Positions 12,501 to 25,500 of a stretch of DNA of 64,000 nucleotides are shown piece after piece; position 1 is the first letter of the stretch; each line of letters begins with the position of its first letter. Source of the stretch: Lytechinus pictus. Lineage: Eukaryota; Echinodermata; Echinoidea; Temnopleuroida; Toxopneustidae. The position numbers and the translations under genes are program-made. The notes beneath the pieces are model-generated. The model saw only the letters and a list, made by a program, of their open reading frames with translations, did no database searches and had not been told where the DNA came from. The stretch covers positions 11,583,501-11,647,500 of the forward strand of contig NC_087258.1 of NCBI RefSeq assembly GCF_037042905.1, read 5' to 3'.

Positions 12501-15500
12501 CTACCATTTCTACTACTTATACTACTTCTACAAATAATACCAACACTTCCACCACTCCTATTACCACTTCCACCACTGCTACTTCTACCTTCTATCAGTG
12601 CATAGTACCTTTGCTTGGCATATCCTACGATGTTGCCTGGTGGTGCTTCCACCTGGATTTCAAAACCACAGTCGGCACAATCAGCACACCAGCAGCACCC
12701 TGCGCAACACTTGAAATTACGCACAATCCTCATCACCTCCTGGCATCAGCAAATTGGCAAAACATAAAAAGAAAAGTTGTGATAGATTTTCATTTGCTAA
12801 TTGTATGAGGAATCGTATTTTTCATGGCATTTCTTCTTTACACCCATCAATATCCTCGGTTTTGCTGCCAAAAAATTATTTGCAATGAATTTTAGAGATC
12901 CACAGGTATGCACATTCGGAATTGATGTTTTTATATTTTTAATCTTTAGTAACGTTGGTGAATGAATGTACATGTATGCTTCCAGCTCTAAGAAGGCAAC
13001 CATTTATCAAATAAATTTTCATTGCACGATATTTTTTATAGGCCTAGCTGATTTCTTTCAGATCAAGTGTGGTTTTATTTCTCATATGTATGTATATCAA
13101 ATCTGTTTAAATGGAACTTTGCAACAGACGATTTGTGTCCAACATGCAAGGTTAAAAACGATACATGCTTTTATTGACTATGAACTAAACAAATCCTTTT
13201 TAAAATATATCAAAATTATTTTGCGAGAAGTTTACAATGTAAAAGTGGAAGTAAACATCAAACAATTGCTTAAAGTTGAAAGTGATAGTAAAAACAAATC
13301 TCGTTGTAACTATTGCATTTTGGTCAATATATAAAGTTATTTTGGATAGGAACAAATCAGGAACTGAAAAAAGTTTTGTTTTGAAACATGTATTTATAAA
13401 AGAAATTAAAAAACGGATAGAAATGTACAACATTGCTAGTAAAAAGACCAAAGAAAAAGATGAACTGCCCAAGGGCTTGCTACGATTCTTGTAAGAACAA
13501 TCTATCTTAAATATGATTTTGTAATTACTGTAATAATACTTATATGTTTCCTGATTTATGATGAATTGTGTAACCTTTGATTTGAATGTGATTTACTGTG
13601 TAACCCCTGATTTGGATGTGAATAAATCCTCTAATAGAGGCAAAAAAAAAATGTATATCAAATCAAAACAAAAATTACAATACAACAAAAGAACTATGTA
13701 CAATAACCTGAAACAGGTTTTTAATACCTAATTTGTATACATAGTCGTATGAAAAATATTTAACATGATATGTACAAACCTTGAGAAATGAGAAACGAAA
13801 GAAGTCAATTTTTTATGACACAAAAGACAAAGAATGTATCTTGAAACAATTATTTTATTTCATTTTATGCTTTACATTGTAATGATGAGAAAGGAAATAG
13901 AAATTATAAAAAAAGGATTTTGCACAACCGCCAATCCTTACCTGTTGAGCATTGTCGACTATATGTAAGACAAATCCACGATGCGGACCACAGCATATAC
14001 GGTGCATACAATCAGACTCTAAATAGGGAACGAAATTACCAAAAAAAAAATCATAACAACAAATGAGGATAATAAAGGAAAAGAAAGGAAAGATTCAAAA
14101 ATAATTTATGAATCATCGTGGTCTAGGTTACTGGACTAATAAAATCAAGCATATGCACTATAGATTCAAATCAAACTTCAATTGTTATTGGCCGGTATTC
14201 TAAAGTCCATTATAACTTAATTAAGCCACGGTCTTTATGTTGACATAATGGGAAGCCAAAATATCAAAGTTTTGTTTACATTGTAAAATTTTTATGCTTA
14301 TTGTGCTTTTTCCTGACTCTTTGAATGGTGAAGAAAACTAGTCTATCTTACTTATCCTTCCTAGACAGTTGAAGATGATTTGAGGGTCAATGAGCTGACA
14401 AATTTAATCTCTACTCTTAAGAGATTTATGTAACAATTGGCTATCCATAGTTGGACCACAACTTGAAACCTGACTTCAGAATACGTGTCTTTGACTTTAC
14501 TTTAGGACTTTGAGTGTGATCTGAATCAGTGCACATGGAAGACTGCAGCTTGCTCTCTTTCCCTATCCCTATCAAATTTAATTAAAACAATGTAGCCCCC
14601 CCCCCCTCCATGATAGGTAATCCATTGTCCCTAATTAGGTGGTCTGTCTATGACAGATCACCTCTTATGTTTGTCCGAATTTTCTTTATTTTTATTTATT
14701 TCTTATTTTTATTTCCTCCATTTCTTGTGGACAGCAAATCTCAGAAAGTTCATATTCAATAATCATCAAAATATCACCACATATCAACATCAATAAGACC
14801 TCAATTCTGCAAGAATCTTACTGTCATGACGTCATCATGACGTCATCTAGACGCCATTTTGTAAAATCACATTATCAATCATATCTCCATTATCAATTAT
14901 CAAAAATAAATCAAATTCACATGACATAAACTTCAGATCAAGGGTCATCAGGTCATGTCATCAAAGGTCACCTGAAGGTCACGACGCGCGCGTACGCGCG
15001 CGTCAAAATTTTAAAATGCTAAAAATCACTTTTTGACCAAAACAGAGTACGTTTTAGGTCATTTTAAGCATTTCAAAAAATTGCGCGCGCAAACGTATGC
15101 GCGCGCGTTTCCGTGCGTAACGCCTTGAATGCAACTCAGAAACACCGTTTTTTTTATTTCATTGCATTGATCATATAATTTTGAGCAATTTGATACCTTG
15201 ATCAACCTTCTACGACCATTAATAAGGAAATTAACACCCGTTAAAGTTTGCAGCACGTGTGCGCGCGAGCTCTCACTATAGGCCATATATGGGCAAAAAC
15301 ATGCCTATAGAAAATCCGCTGTAGCTCTTCAGAACGCATGGGGACCCCCAATTTTTTTTTCATATTTTGATAGAGTATGAACTAGAGATATAATTTCATG
15401 TCTCATTTGACCCTCAATTATATTATGACGTCATCAAAATGGCGTCGGAATTCAAAAAAATCCATTTTGCCTATTATGACGTCATTATAATTATGCAAAT

Positions 15501-16539
15501 CTTGCTCTAACTCCGTGAATATTGGTCAATTTTCACCCAATTTTTGATATGTTGTAGCTTAGTTCTTACTCTTTCTGAATTATTGCCTTTATTTTTCATT
15601 TTGATAGACAAATCATCCTCAAAAATTGCAAATAATAATGGCATGTCATTTTTACTCATTTTGCGTGTAATCTCTATGGGACATGACTTTTTCTCAAAAC
15701 TAGATTCTACATTCTTCTATTTCGTAAGCCATATCTCCAATTTTTGTTGCCAGTTATCCCTGAGCTTTTAGTATGTTGTAGCTGAGATTCTAAGCTTTCG
15801 GTTGCGTTTCCTTCATTTTCCGATCAGATGTCGGGATCATGCCCGTAATTCACTTGCAAGATTGGATTTGAGATTCTGGTGTTTTGCTTACGTGTAAAGT
15901 CTATGGGAAATATTCTAGCTCAATCGGTTAGGCGTCAGACTTACTTCTCATTCCATCATGCGGGCAGGGGTTCGAGTCCGCGGGTGAACATTATTTTTTT
16001 TTTTTTTTTTTTTTTTTTAGCTATCTTGCCCACGATCAATTATAAGAATTCTAACAAATAATAGCTAAAATATTGCAAAATAAAACAGATTATAATTACT
16101 TTTTTATATCATATCTATTTATCTGTCTGTCTATCTACCTACATGACATATCTATCTCTCTGTCTAATATATATCTATCTGTTTGAATATGTCCCTCTCT
16201 CTCTATCTATCCATATGTCTGTCTGTCTATCAACCTACATTGTATATCTATCTGTCTGTTTATCTCTCTCTCTCTCTCTCTGTCTAATATATATGTATCT
16301 ATCTGTTTAGATATGTCTATCTATCTATCCATCCATCTGCCTGTCTCTATCTATCTATCTATCTATATATCTATCTATCTATCTGTCTGTCTGTCTCTCT
16401 ATCTATCTATCTATCTGTCTATCTATCTATCTATCTATCTATATGTCTGTCTCTCCATTCATCTATATCTCTGTCTCTCTATCTATCTCTGTCTCGATCT
16501 CTATCAATCTATATGTCTGTCTCTGTATCTATCTATATG

Positions 16540-16596
<57 letters not shown>

Positions 16597-19500
16597 ATAT
16601 CTATCTATATGTCTGTCTCTCTATCTATCTATATTTCTGTCTCTCTGTCTATCTATATGTTTGTCTATCTATATGTCTGTCTATCTATCCATGAAGCTAT
16701 CACGAGAAGGAGAACCATCTTCCAATTTCTCTCTTAATCCTTTGTTATCGCTTCCTTCGGGCGAAGGAACGATATCTAACATCAATTGGCGAGCCGCCAG
16801 GCGAAAGTTAGAGCCCGCTTACATAACGCGATAGGACCACGCAGCATGAAGCTATTACGAGATAGCTCGTAATAGCTTCATGATATGTCTGTCTCTCTAT
16901 CTATATATATGTCTGTCTATCTATCTGTCTATCTATCTATCTGTCTGTCTCTCTTTCTATCTATATGTTTATATATGTTTTATTAATATAACCACCAATC
17001 ATCTCTCTATCTATCTATATATCTATATATCTATCAATCTATCTCTCTATCTATAAGTCTGTCTCTCTATCTATCTATATGTCTGTCTCTCTATCTATAT
17101 GTCTGTCTCTCTATATCTATCTTTATATGTCTATGTTTTATTAATATAACCACCTATAATTTATCTCTCCATCCATCACTCCATCCATCTAATATAATTA
17201 TCTTTCTTGTATGTATCTGTTTGATTATGTAAATCTGTTTGTCTATCTATTTTTCAATCTAATATCTGTTTAAATATTTTTTTCCTGTTTATCTATCTAT
17301 ACGACAGACCACCTAATTCGTCCGCATGACGAATTAAAATCTAGTTAGGTGGTCTGTCATGAAGATGACAGATCACCTATTATATTCGTCAGAATTTACT
17401 TTATTTATTTTTATTGCCAAATCTTTGTCCACCTCTATCTCAAAATCGGGCATGTCAATTTCCTTGATTTTCATGTCATGTATGGGCATCATTATGGACA
17501 TGGGAATGGAAACTTTTCAAGGTTATCAAATCATGATGACGTCATCTAGGCGCCATTTTGTAAAATTAAATGATTGATCATATCATCGCAACTAATCATC
17601 AAAAATCATCCATATTTGCATCATATCAAGTTCAGGTGACAGGTCATCAGGACATATCATCAGAGGTCATGCAAAGGTCACGACGCGCACGTACGCGCGC
17701 GTCAAAATTTTAAATTTCCCCAAATCGACCGTGGTCAAGTTTGGGTACGTTTCTGGTCATTTTGAGCATGTCAAGAATTTGCGCGCGCACAGGTATGCGT
17801 GCGCGTTCTTGCACCTACCATCGTTATGCATCTTCGAGTCATCATTTCTTTCATGTCTTTCCATTGTTCATTATCTTCTGATTAATTTGATACCTCATTC
17901 AGCCTCTTACGACCAATAATACGGGAATGCGCGTCCATTCAAATTTGCATTACGCGCGCGTAAATGGGCTAAAATATGCCTATATAAAATTCACTGTAGC
18001 TCTTCAGGGAGTCCGTTGACCCCAATTTTTCTTTTCATATTCGAATAGAGTATGAATAGGAGATATGATTTCATGCCACATTTGACTCTTAATTACATCG
18101 TGACGTCATCAAAATGGCGTCGGAACTAAGAACAAGTGTTTTCTGTTTCATGATGTCACCACAGTCATTTAAATTGATTTTAATTCCGTAAATCTTGGTC
18201 TGTTCTCGCCAAATTTTCAATATGTTTTAGCTTAGAATGTATCCTTTAGACAATATCTCCACTGTTTCATTTTAAAGCTTGTACTATTCTCAAAACTAGA
18301 ATTTGTAGAGTTTTGTCATCATGCCAATTTGGAATTGCAAGAATGTACATTCAATGTCAAGTTGACAATATGTTTCCTATTTTGCTCTCTGTGCTTGTCG
18401 AACACACTGTGGCCGACTGGATAACACACCTGACTGGTATACCAGGGTTCGGTGGTTCAAACCTCGCTGGATCCCCTTTTTTTTTTTTTTTTTTTTTTTG
18501 GTCCTTTTTAGGTGGTCTGTCATGAAGATGACAGATCACCTATTATATTCGTCAGAATTTACTTTATTTATTTTTATTGCCAAATCTTTGTCCACCTCTA
18601 TCTCAAAATCGGGCATGTCAATTTCCTTGATTTTCATGTCATGTATGGGCATCATTATGGACATGGGAATGGAAACTTTTCAAGGTTATCAAATCATGAT
18701 GACGTCATCTAGGCGCCATTTTGTAAAATTAAATGATTGATCATATCATCGCAACTAATCATCAAAAATCATCCATATTTGCATCATATCAAGTTCAGGT
18801 GACAGGTCATCAGGACATATCATCAGAGGTCATGCAAAGGTCACGACGCGCACGTACGCGCGCGTCAAAATTTTAAATTTCCCCAAATCGACCGTGGTCA
18901 AGTTTGGGTACGTTTCTGGTCATTTTGAGCATGTCAAGAATTTGCGCGCGCACAGGTATGCGTGCGCGTTCTTGCACCTACCATCGTTATGCATCTTCGA
19001 GTCATCATTTCTTTCATGTCTTTCCATTGTTCATTATCTTCTGATTAATTTGATACCTCATTCAGCCTCTTACGACCAATAATACGGGAATGCGCGTCCA
19101 TTCAAATTTGCATTACGCGCGCGTAAATGGGCTAAAATATGCCTATATAAAATTCACTGTAGCTCTTCAGGGAGTCCGTTGACCCCAATTTTTCTTTTCA
19201 TATTCGAATAGAGTATGAATAGGAGATATGATTTCATGCCACATTTGACTCTTAATTACATCGTGACGTCATCAAAATGGCGTCGGAACTAAGAACAAGT
19301 GTTTTCTGTTTCATGATGTCACCACAGTCATTTAAATTGATTTTAATTCCGTAAATCTTGGTCTGTTCTCGCCAAATTTTCAATATGTTTTAGCTTAGAA
19401 TGTATCCTTTAGACAATATCTCCACTGTTTCATTTTAAAGCTTGTACTATTCTCAAAACTAGAATTTGTAGAGTTTTGTCATCATGCCAATTTGGAATTG

Positions 19501-22500
19501 CAAGAATGTACATTCAATGTCAAGTTGACAATATGTTTCCTATTTTGCTCTCTGTGCTTGTCGAACACACTGTGGCCGACTGGATAACACACCTGACTGG
19601 TATACCAGGGTTCGGTGGTTCAAACCTCGCTGGACCCCCTTTTTTTTTTTTTTTTTTTTTTTGGTCCTTTTTAGGTGGTCTGTCATGAAGATGACAGATC
19701 ACCTATTATATTCGTCAGAATTTACTTTATTTATTTTTATTGCCAAATCTTTGTCCACCTCTATCTCAAAATCGGGCATGTCAATTTCCTTGATTTTCAT
19801 GTCATGTATGGGCATCATTATGGACATGGGAATGGAAACTTTTCAAGGTTATCAAATCATGATGACGTCATCTAGGCGCCATTTTGTAAAATTAAATGAT
19901 TGATCATATCATCGCAACTAATCATCAAAAATCATCCATATTTGCATCATATCAAGTTCAGGTGACAGGTCATCAGGACATATCATCAGAGGTCATGCAA
20001 AGGTCACGACGCGCACGTACGCGCGCGTCAAAATTTTAAATTTCCCCAAATCGACCGTGGTCAAGTTTGGGTACGTTTCTGGTCATTTTGAGCATGTCAA
20101 GAATTTGCGCGCGCACAGGTATGCGTGCGCGTTCTTGCACCTACCATCGTTATGCATCTTCGAGTCATCATTTCTTTCATGTCTTTCCATTGTTCATTAT
20201 CTTCTGATTAATTTGATACCTCATTCAGCCTCTTACGACCAATAATACGGGAATGCGCGTCCATTCAAATTTGCATTACGCGCGCGTAAATGGGCTAAAA
20301 TATGCCTATATAAAATTCACTGTAGCTCTTCAGGGAGTCCGTTGACCCCAATTTTTCTTTTCATATTCGAATAGAGTATGAATAGGAGATATGATTTCAT
20401 GCCACATTTGACTCTTAATTACATCGTGACGTCATCAAAATGGCGTCGGAACTAAGAACAAGTGTTTTCTGTTTCATGATGTCACCACAGTCATTTAAAT
20501 TGATTTTAATTCCGTAAATCTTGGTCTGTTCTCGCCAAATTTTCAATATGTTTTAGCTTAGAATGTATCCTTTAGACAATATCTCCACTGTTTCATTTTA
20601 AAGCTTGTACTATTCTCAAAACTAGAATTTGTAGAGTTTTGTCATCATGCCAATTTGGAATTGCAAGAATGTACATTCAATGTCAAGTTGACAATATGTT
20701 TCCTATTTTGCTCTCTGTGCTTGTCGAACACACTGTGGCCGACTGGATAACACACCTGACTGGTATACCAGGGTTCGGTGGTTCAAACCTCGCTGGATCC
20801 CCTTTTTTTTTTTTTTTTTTTTTTTGGTCCTTTTTAGGTGGTCTGTCATGAAGATGACAGATCACCTATTATATTCGTCAGAATTTACTTTATTTATTTT
20901 TATTGCCAAATCTTTGTCCACCTCTATCTCAAAATCGGGCATGTCAATTTCCTTGATTTTCATGTCATGTATGGGCATCATTATGGACATGGGAATGGAA
21001 ACTTTTCAAGGTTATCAAATCATGATGACGTCATCTAGGCGCCATTTTGTAAAATTAAATGATTGATCATATCATCGCAACTAATCATCAAAAATCATCC
21101 ATATTTGCATCATATCAAGTTCAGGTGACAGGTCATCAGGACATATCATCAGAGGTCATGCAAAGGTCACGACGCGCACGTACGCGCGCGTCAAAATTTT
21201 AAATTTCCCCAAATCGACCGTGGTCAAGTTTGGGTACGTTTCTGGTCATTTTGAGCATGTCAAGAATTTGCGCGCGCACAGGTATGCGTGCGCGTTCTTG
21301 CACCTACCATCGTTATGCATCTTCGAGTCATCATTTCTTTCATGTCTTTCCATTGTTCATTATCTTCTGATTAATTTGATACCTCATTCAGCCTCTTACG
21401 ACCAATAATACGGGAATGCGCGTCCATTCAAATTTGCATTACGCGCGCGTAAATGGGCTAAAATATGCCTATATAAAATTCACTGTAGCTCTTCAGGGAG
21501 TCCGTTGACCCCAATTTTTCTTTTCATATTCGAATAGAGTATGAATAGGAGATATGATTTCATGCCACATTTGACTCTTAATTACATCGTGACGTCATCA
21601 AAATGGCGTCGGAACTAAGAACAAGTGTTTTCTGTTTCATGATGTCACCACAGTCATTTAAATTGATTTTAATTCCGTAAATCTTGGTCTGTTCTCGCCA
21701 AATTTTCAATATGTTTTAGCTTAGAATGTATCCTTTAGACAATATCTCCACTGTTTCATTTTAAAGCTTGTACTATTCTCAAAACTAGAATTTGTAGAGT
21801 TTTGTCATCATGCCAATTTGGAATTGCAAGAATGTACATTCAATGTCAAGTTGACAATATGTTTCCTATTTTGCTCTCTGTGCTTGTCGAACACACTGTG
21901 GCCGACTGGATAACACACCTGACTGGTATACCAGGGTTCGGTGGTTCAAACCTCGCTGGACCCCCTTTTTTTTTTTTTTTTTTTTTTTGGTCCTTTTTAG
22001 GTGGTCTGTCATGAAGATGACAGATCACCTATTATATTCGTCAGAATTTACTTTATTTATTTTTATTGCCAAATCTTTGTCCACCTCTATCTCAAAATCG
22101 GGCATGTCAATTTCCTTGATTTTCATGTCATGTATGGGCATCATTATGGACATGGGAATGGAAACTTTTCAAGGTTATCAAATCATGATGACGTCATCTA
22201 GGCGCCATTTTGTAAAATTAAATGATTGATCATATCATCGCAACTAATCATCAAAAATCATCCATATTTGCATCATATCAAGTTCAGGTGACAGGTCATC
22301 AGGACATATCATCAGAGGTCATGCAAAGGTCACGACGCGCACGTACGCGCGCGTCAAAATTTTAAATTTCCCCAAATCGACCGTGGTCAAGTTTGGGTAC
22401 GTTTCTGGTCATTTTGAGCATGTCAAGAATTTGCGCGCGCACAGGTATGCGTGCGCGTTCTTGCACCTACCATCGTTATGCATCTTCGAGTCATCATTTC

Positions 22501-25500
22501 TTTCATGTCTTTCCATTGTTCATTATCTTCTGATTAATTTGATACCTCATTCAGCCTCTTACGACCAATAATACGGGAATGCGCGTCCATTCAAATTTGC
22601 ATTACGCGCGCGTAAATGGGCTAAAATATGCCTATATAAAATTCACTGTAGCTCTTCAGGGAGTCCGTTGACCCCAATTTTTCTTTTCATATTCGAATAG
22701 AGTATGAATAGGAGATATGATTTCATGCCACATTTGACTCTTAATTACATCGTGACGTCATCAAAATGGCGTCGGAACTAAGAACAAGTGTTTTCTGTTT
22801 CATGATGTCACCACAGTCATTTAAATTGATTTTAATTCCGTAAATCTTGGTCTGTTCTCGCCAAATTTTCAATATGTTTTAGCTTAGAATGTATCCTTTA
22901 GACAATATCTCCACTGTTTCATTTTAAAGCTTGTACTATTCTCAAAACTAGAATTTGTAGAGTTTTGTCATCATGCCAATTTGGAATTGCAAGAATGTAC
23001 ATTCAATGTCAAGTTGACAATATGTTTCCTATTTTGCTCTCTGTGCTTGTCGAACACACTGTGGCCGACTGGATAACACACCTGACTGGTATACCAGGGT
23101 TCGGTGGTTCAAACCTCGCTGGATCCCCTTTTTTTTTTTTTTTTTTTTTTTGGTCCTTTTTAGGTGGTCTGTCATGAAGATGACAGATCACCTATTATAT
23201 TCGTCAGAATTTACTTTATTTATTTTTATTGCCAAATCTTTGTCCACCTCTATCTCAAAATCGGGCATGTCAATTTCCTTGATTTTCATGTCATGTATGG
23301 GCATCATTATGGACATGGGAATGGAAACTTTTCAAGGTTATCAAATCATGATGACGTCATCTAGGCGCCATTTTGTAAAATTAAATGATTGATCATATCA
23401 TCGCAACTAATCATCAAAAATCATCCATATTTGCATCATATCAAGTTCAGGTGACAGGTCATCAGGACATATCATCAGAGGTCATGCAAAGGTCACGACG
23501 CGCACGTACGCGCGCGTCAAAATTTTAAATTTCCCCAAATCGACCGTGGTCAAGTTTGGGTACGTTTCTGGTCATTTTGAGCATGTCAAGAATTTGCGCG
23601 CGCACAGGTATGCGTGCGCGTTCTTGCACCTACCATCGTTATGCATCTTCGAGTCATCATTTCTTTCATGTCTTTCCATTGTTCATTATCTTCTGATTAA
23701 TTTGATACCTCATTCAGCCTCTTACGACCAATAATACGGGAATGCGCGTCCATTCAAATTTGCATTACGCGCGCGTAAATGGGCTAAAATATGCCTATAT
23801 AAAATTCACTGTAGCTCTTCAGGGAGTCCGTTGACCCCAATTTTTCTTTTCATATTCGAATAGAGTATGAATAGGAGATATGATTTCATGCCACATTTGA
23901 CTCTTAATTACATCGTGACGTCATCAAAATGGCGTCGGAACTAAGAACAAGTGTTTTCTGTTTCATGATGTCACCACAGTCATTTAAATTGATTTTAATT
24001 CCGTAAATCTTGGTCTGTTCTCGCCAAATTTTCAATATGTTTTAGCTTAGAATGTATCCTTTAGACAATATCTCCACTGTTTCATTTTAAAGCTTGTACT
24101 ATTCTCAAAACTAGAATTTGTAGAGTTTTGTCATCATGCCAATTTGGAATTGCAAGAATGTACATTCAATGTCAAGTTGACAATATGTTTCCTATTTTGC
24201 TCTCTGTGCTTGTCGAACACACTGTGGCCGACTGGATAACACACCTGACTGGTATACCAGGGTTCGGTGGTTCAAACCTCGCTGGATCCCCTTTTTTTTT
24301 TTTTTTTTTTTTTTGGTCCTTTTTAGGTGGTCTGTCATGAAGATGACAGATCACCTATTATATTCGTCAGAATTTACTTTATTTATTTTTATTGCCAAAT
24401 CTTTGTCCACCTCTATCTCAAAATCGGGCATGTCAATTTCCTTGATTTTCATGTCATGTATGGGCATCATTATGGACATGGGAATGGAAACTTTTCAAGG
24501 TTATCAAATCATGATGACGTCATCTAGGCGCCATTTTGTAAAATTAAATGATTGATCATATCATCGCAACTAATCATAAAAAATCATCCATATTTGCATC
24601 ATATCAAGTTCAGGTGACAGGTCATCAGGACATATCATCAGAGGTCATGCAAAGGTCACGACGCGCACGTACGCGCGCGTCAAAATTTTAAATTTCCCCA
24701 AATCGACCGTGGTCAAGTTTGGGTACGTTTCTGGTCATTTTGAGCATGTCAAGAATTTGCGCGCGCACAGGTATGCGTGCGCGTTCTTGCACCTACCATC
24801 GTTATGCATCTTCGAGTCATCATTTCTTTCATGTCTTTCCATTGTTCATTATCTTCTGATTAATTTGATACCTCATTCAGCCTCTTACGACCAATAATAC
24901 GGGAATGCGCGTCCATTCAAATTTGCATTACGCGCGCGTAAATGGGCTAAAATATGCCTATATAAAATTCACTGTAGCTCTTCAGGGAGTCCGTTGACCC
25001 CAATTTTTCTTTTCATATTCGAATAGAGTATGAATAGGAGATATGATTTCATGCCACATTTGACTCTTAATTACATCGTGACGTCATCAAAATGGCGTCG
25101 GAACTAAGAACAAGTGTTTTCTGTTTCATGATGTCACCACAGTCATTTAAATTGATTTTAATTCCGTAAATCTTGGTCTGTTCTCGCCAAATTTTCAATA
25201 TGTTTTAGCTTAGAATGTATCCTTTAGACAATATCTCCACTGTTTCATTTTAAAGCTTGTACTATTCTCAAAACTAGAATTTGTAGAGTTTTGTCATCAT
25301 GCCAATTTGGAATTGCAAGAATGTACATTCAATGTCAAGTTGACAATATGTTTCCTATTTTGCTCTCTGTGCTTGTCGAACACACTGTGGCCGACTGGAT
25401 AACACACCTGACTGGTATACCAGGGTTCGGTGGTTCAAACCTCGCTGGACCCCCTTTTTTTTTTTTTTTTTTTTTTTGGTCCTTTTTAGGTGGTCTGTCA

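Larger units (their letters stand above)
14636..17345 (+). mobile_element. Helentron-like non-autonomous element 1
   Basis: It starts TAGGTGGTCTGTC after a T and ends CTAGT before a T. The 5' terminal repeat TTAGGTGGTCTGTC recurs inverted (GACAGACCACCTAA) at 17303-17316, just inside a 3' stem-loop (TAATTCGTC and GACGAATTA with a 5-nt loop). A 5' terminal plus 3' subterminal inverted repeat, a 3' hairpin, internal tandem repeats and TT insertion are described traits of Helentron-associated elements. The body has an upstream block like the 1163-bp unit (TGACGTCATC, CGCGCGCGTACGCGCGCGTC), a tRNA-like segment with a poly-T run, then a TATC/TCTG microsatellite. No Rep/helicase ORF is present. Confidence 0.65.

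Noticed and set aside
12966-13494. Overlapping frames on both strands in gene A intron 4
   Set aside because: AT-rich low-complexity translations (Lys/Ile/Asn on one strand, Phe/Leu on the other) with no motif.
16313-16834. Plus-strand frame of Leu-Ser-Ile-Tyr repeats
   Set aside because: It is a translation of the TATC/TCTG microsatellite plus part of a MITE.
18403-18475. Functional tRNA gene in each unit
   Set aside because: The A and B boxes are recognisable, but acceptor and T stems do not pair properly. It is kept as a tRNA-like promoter remnant.
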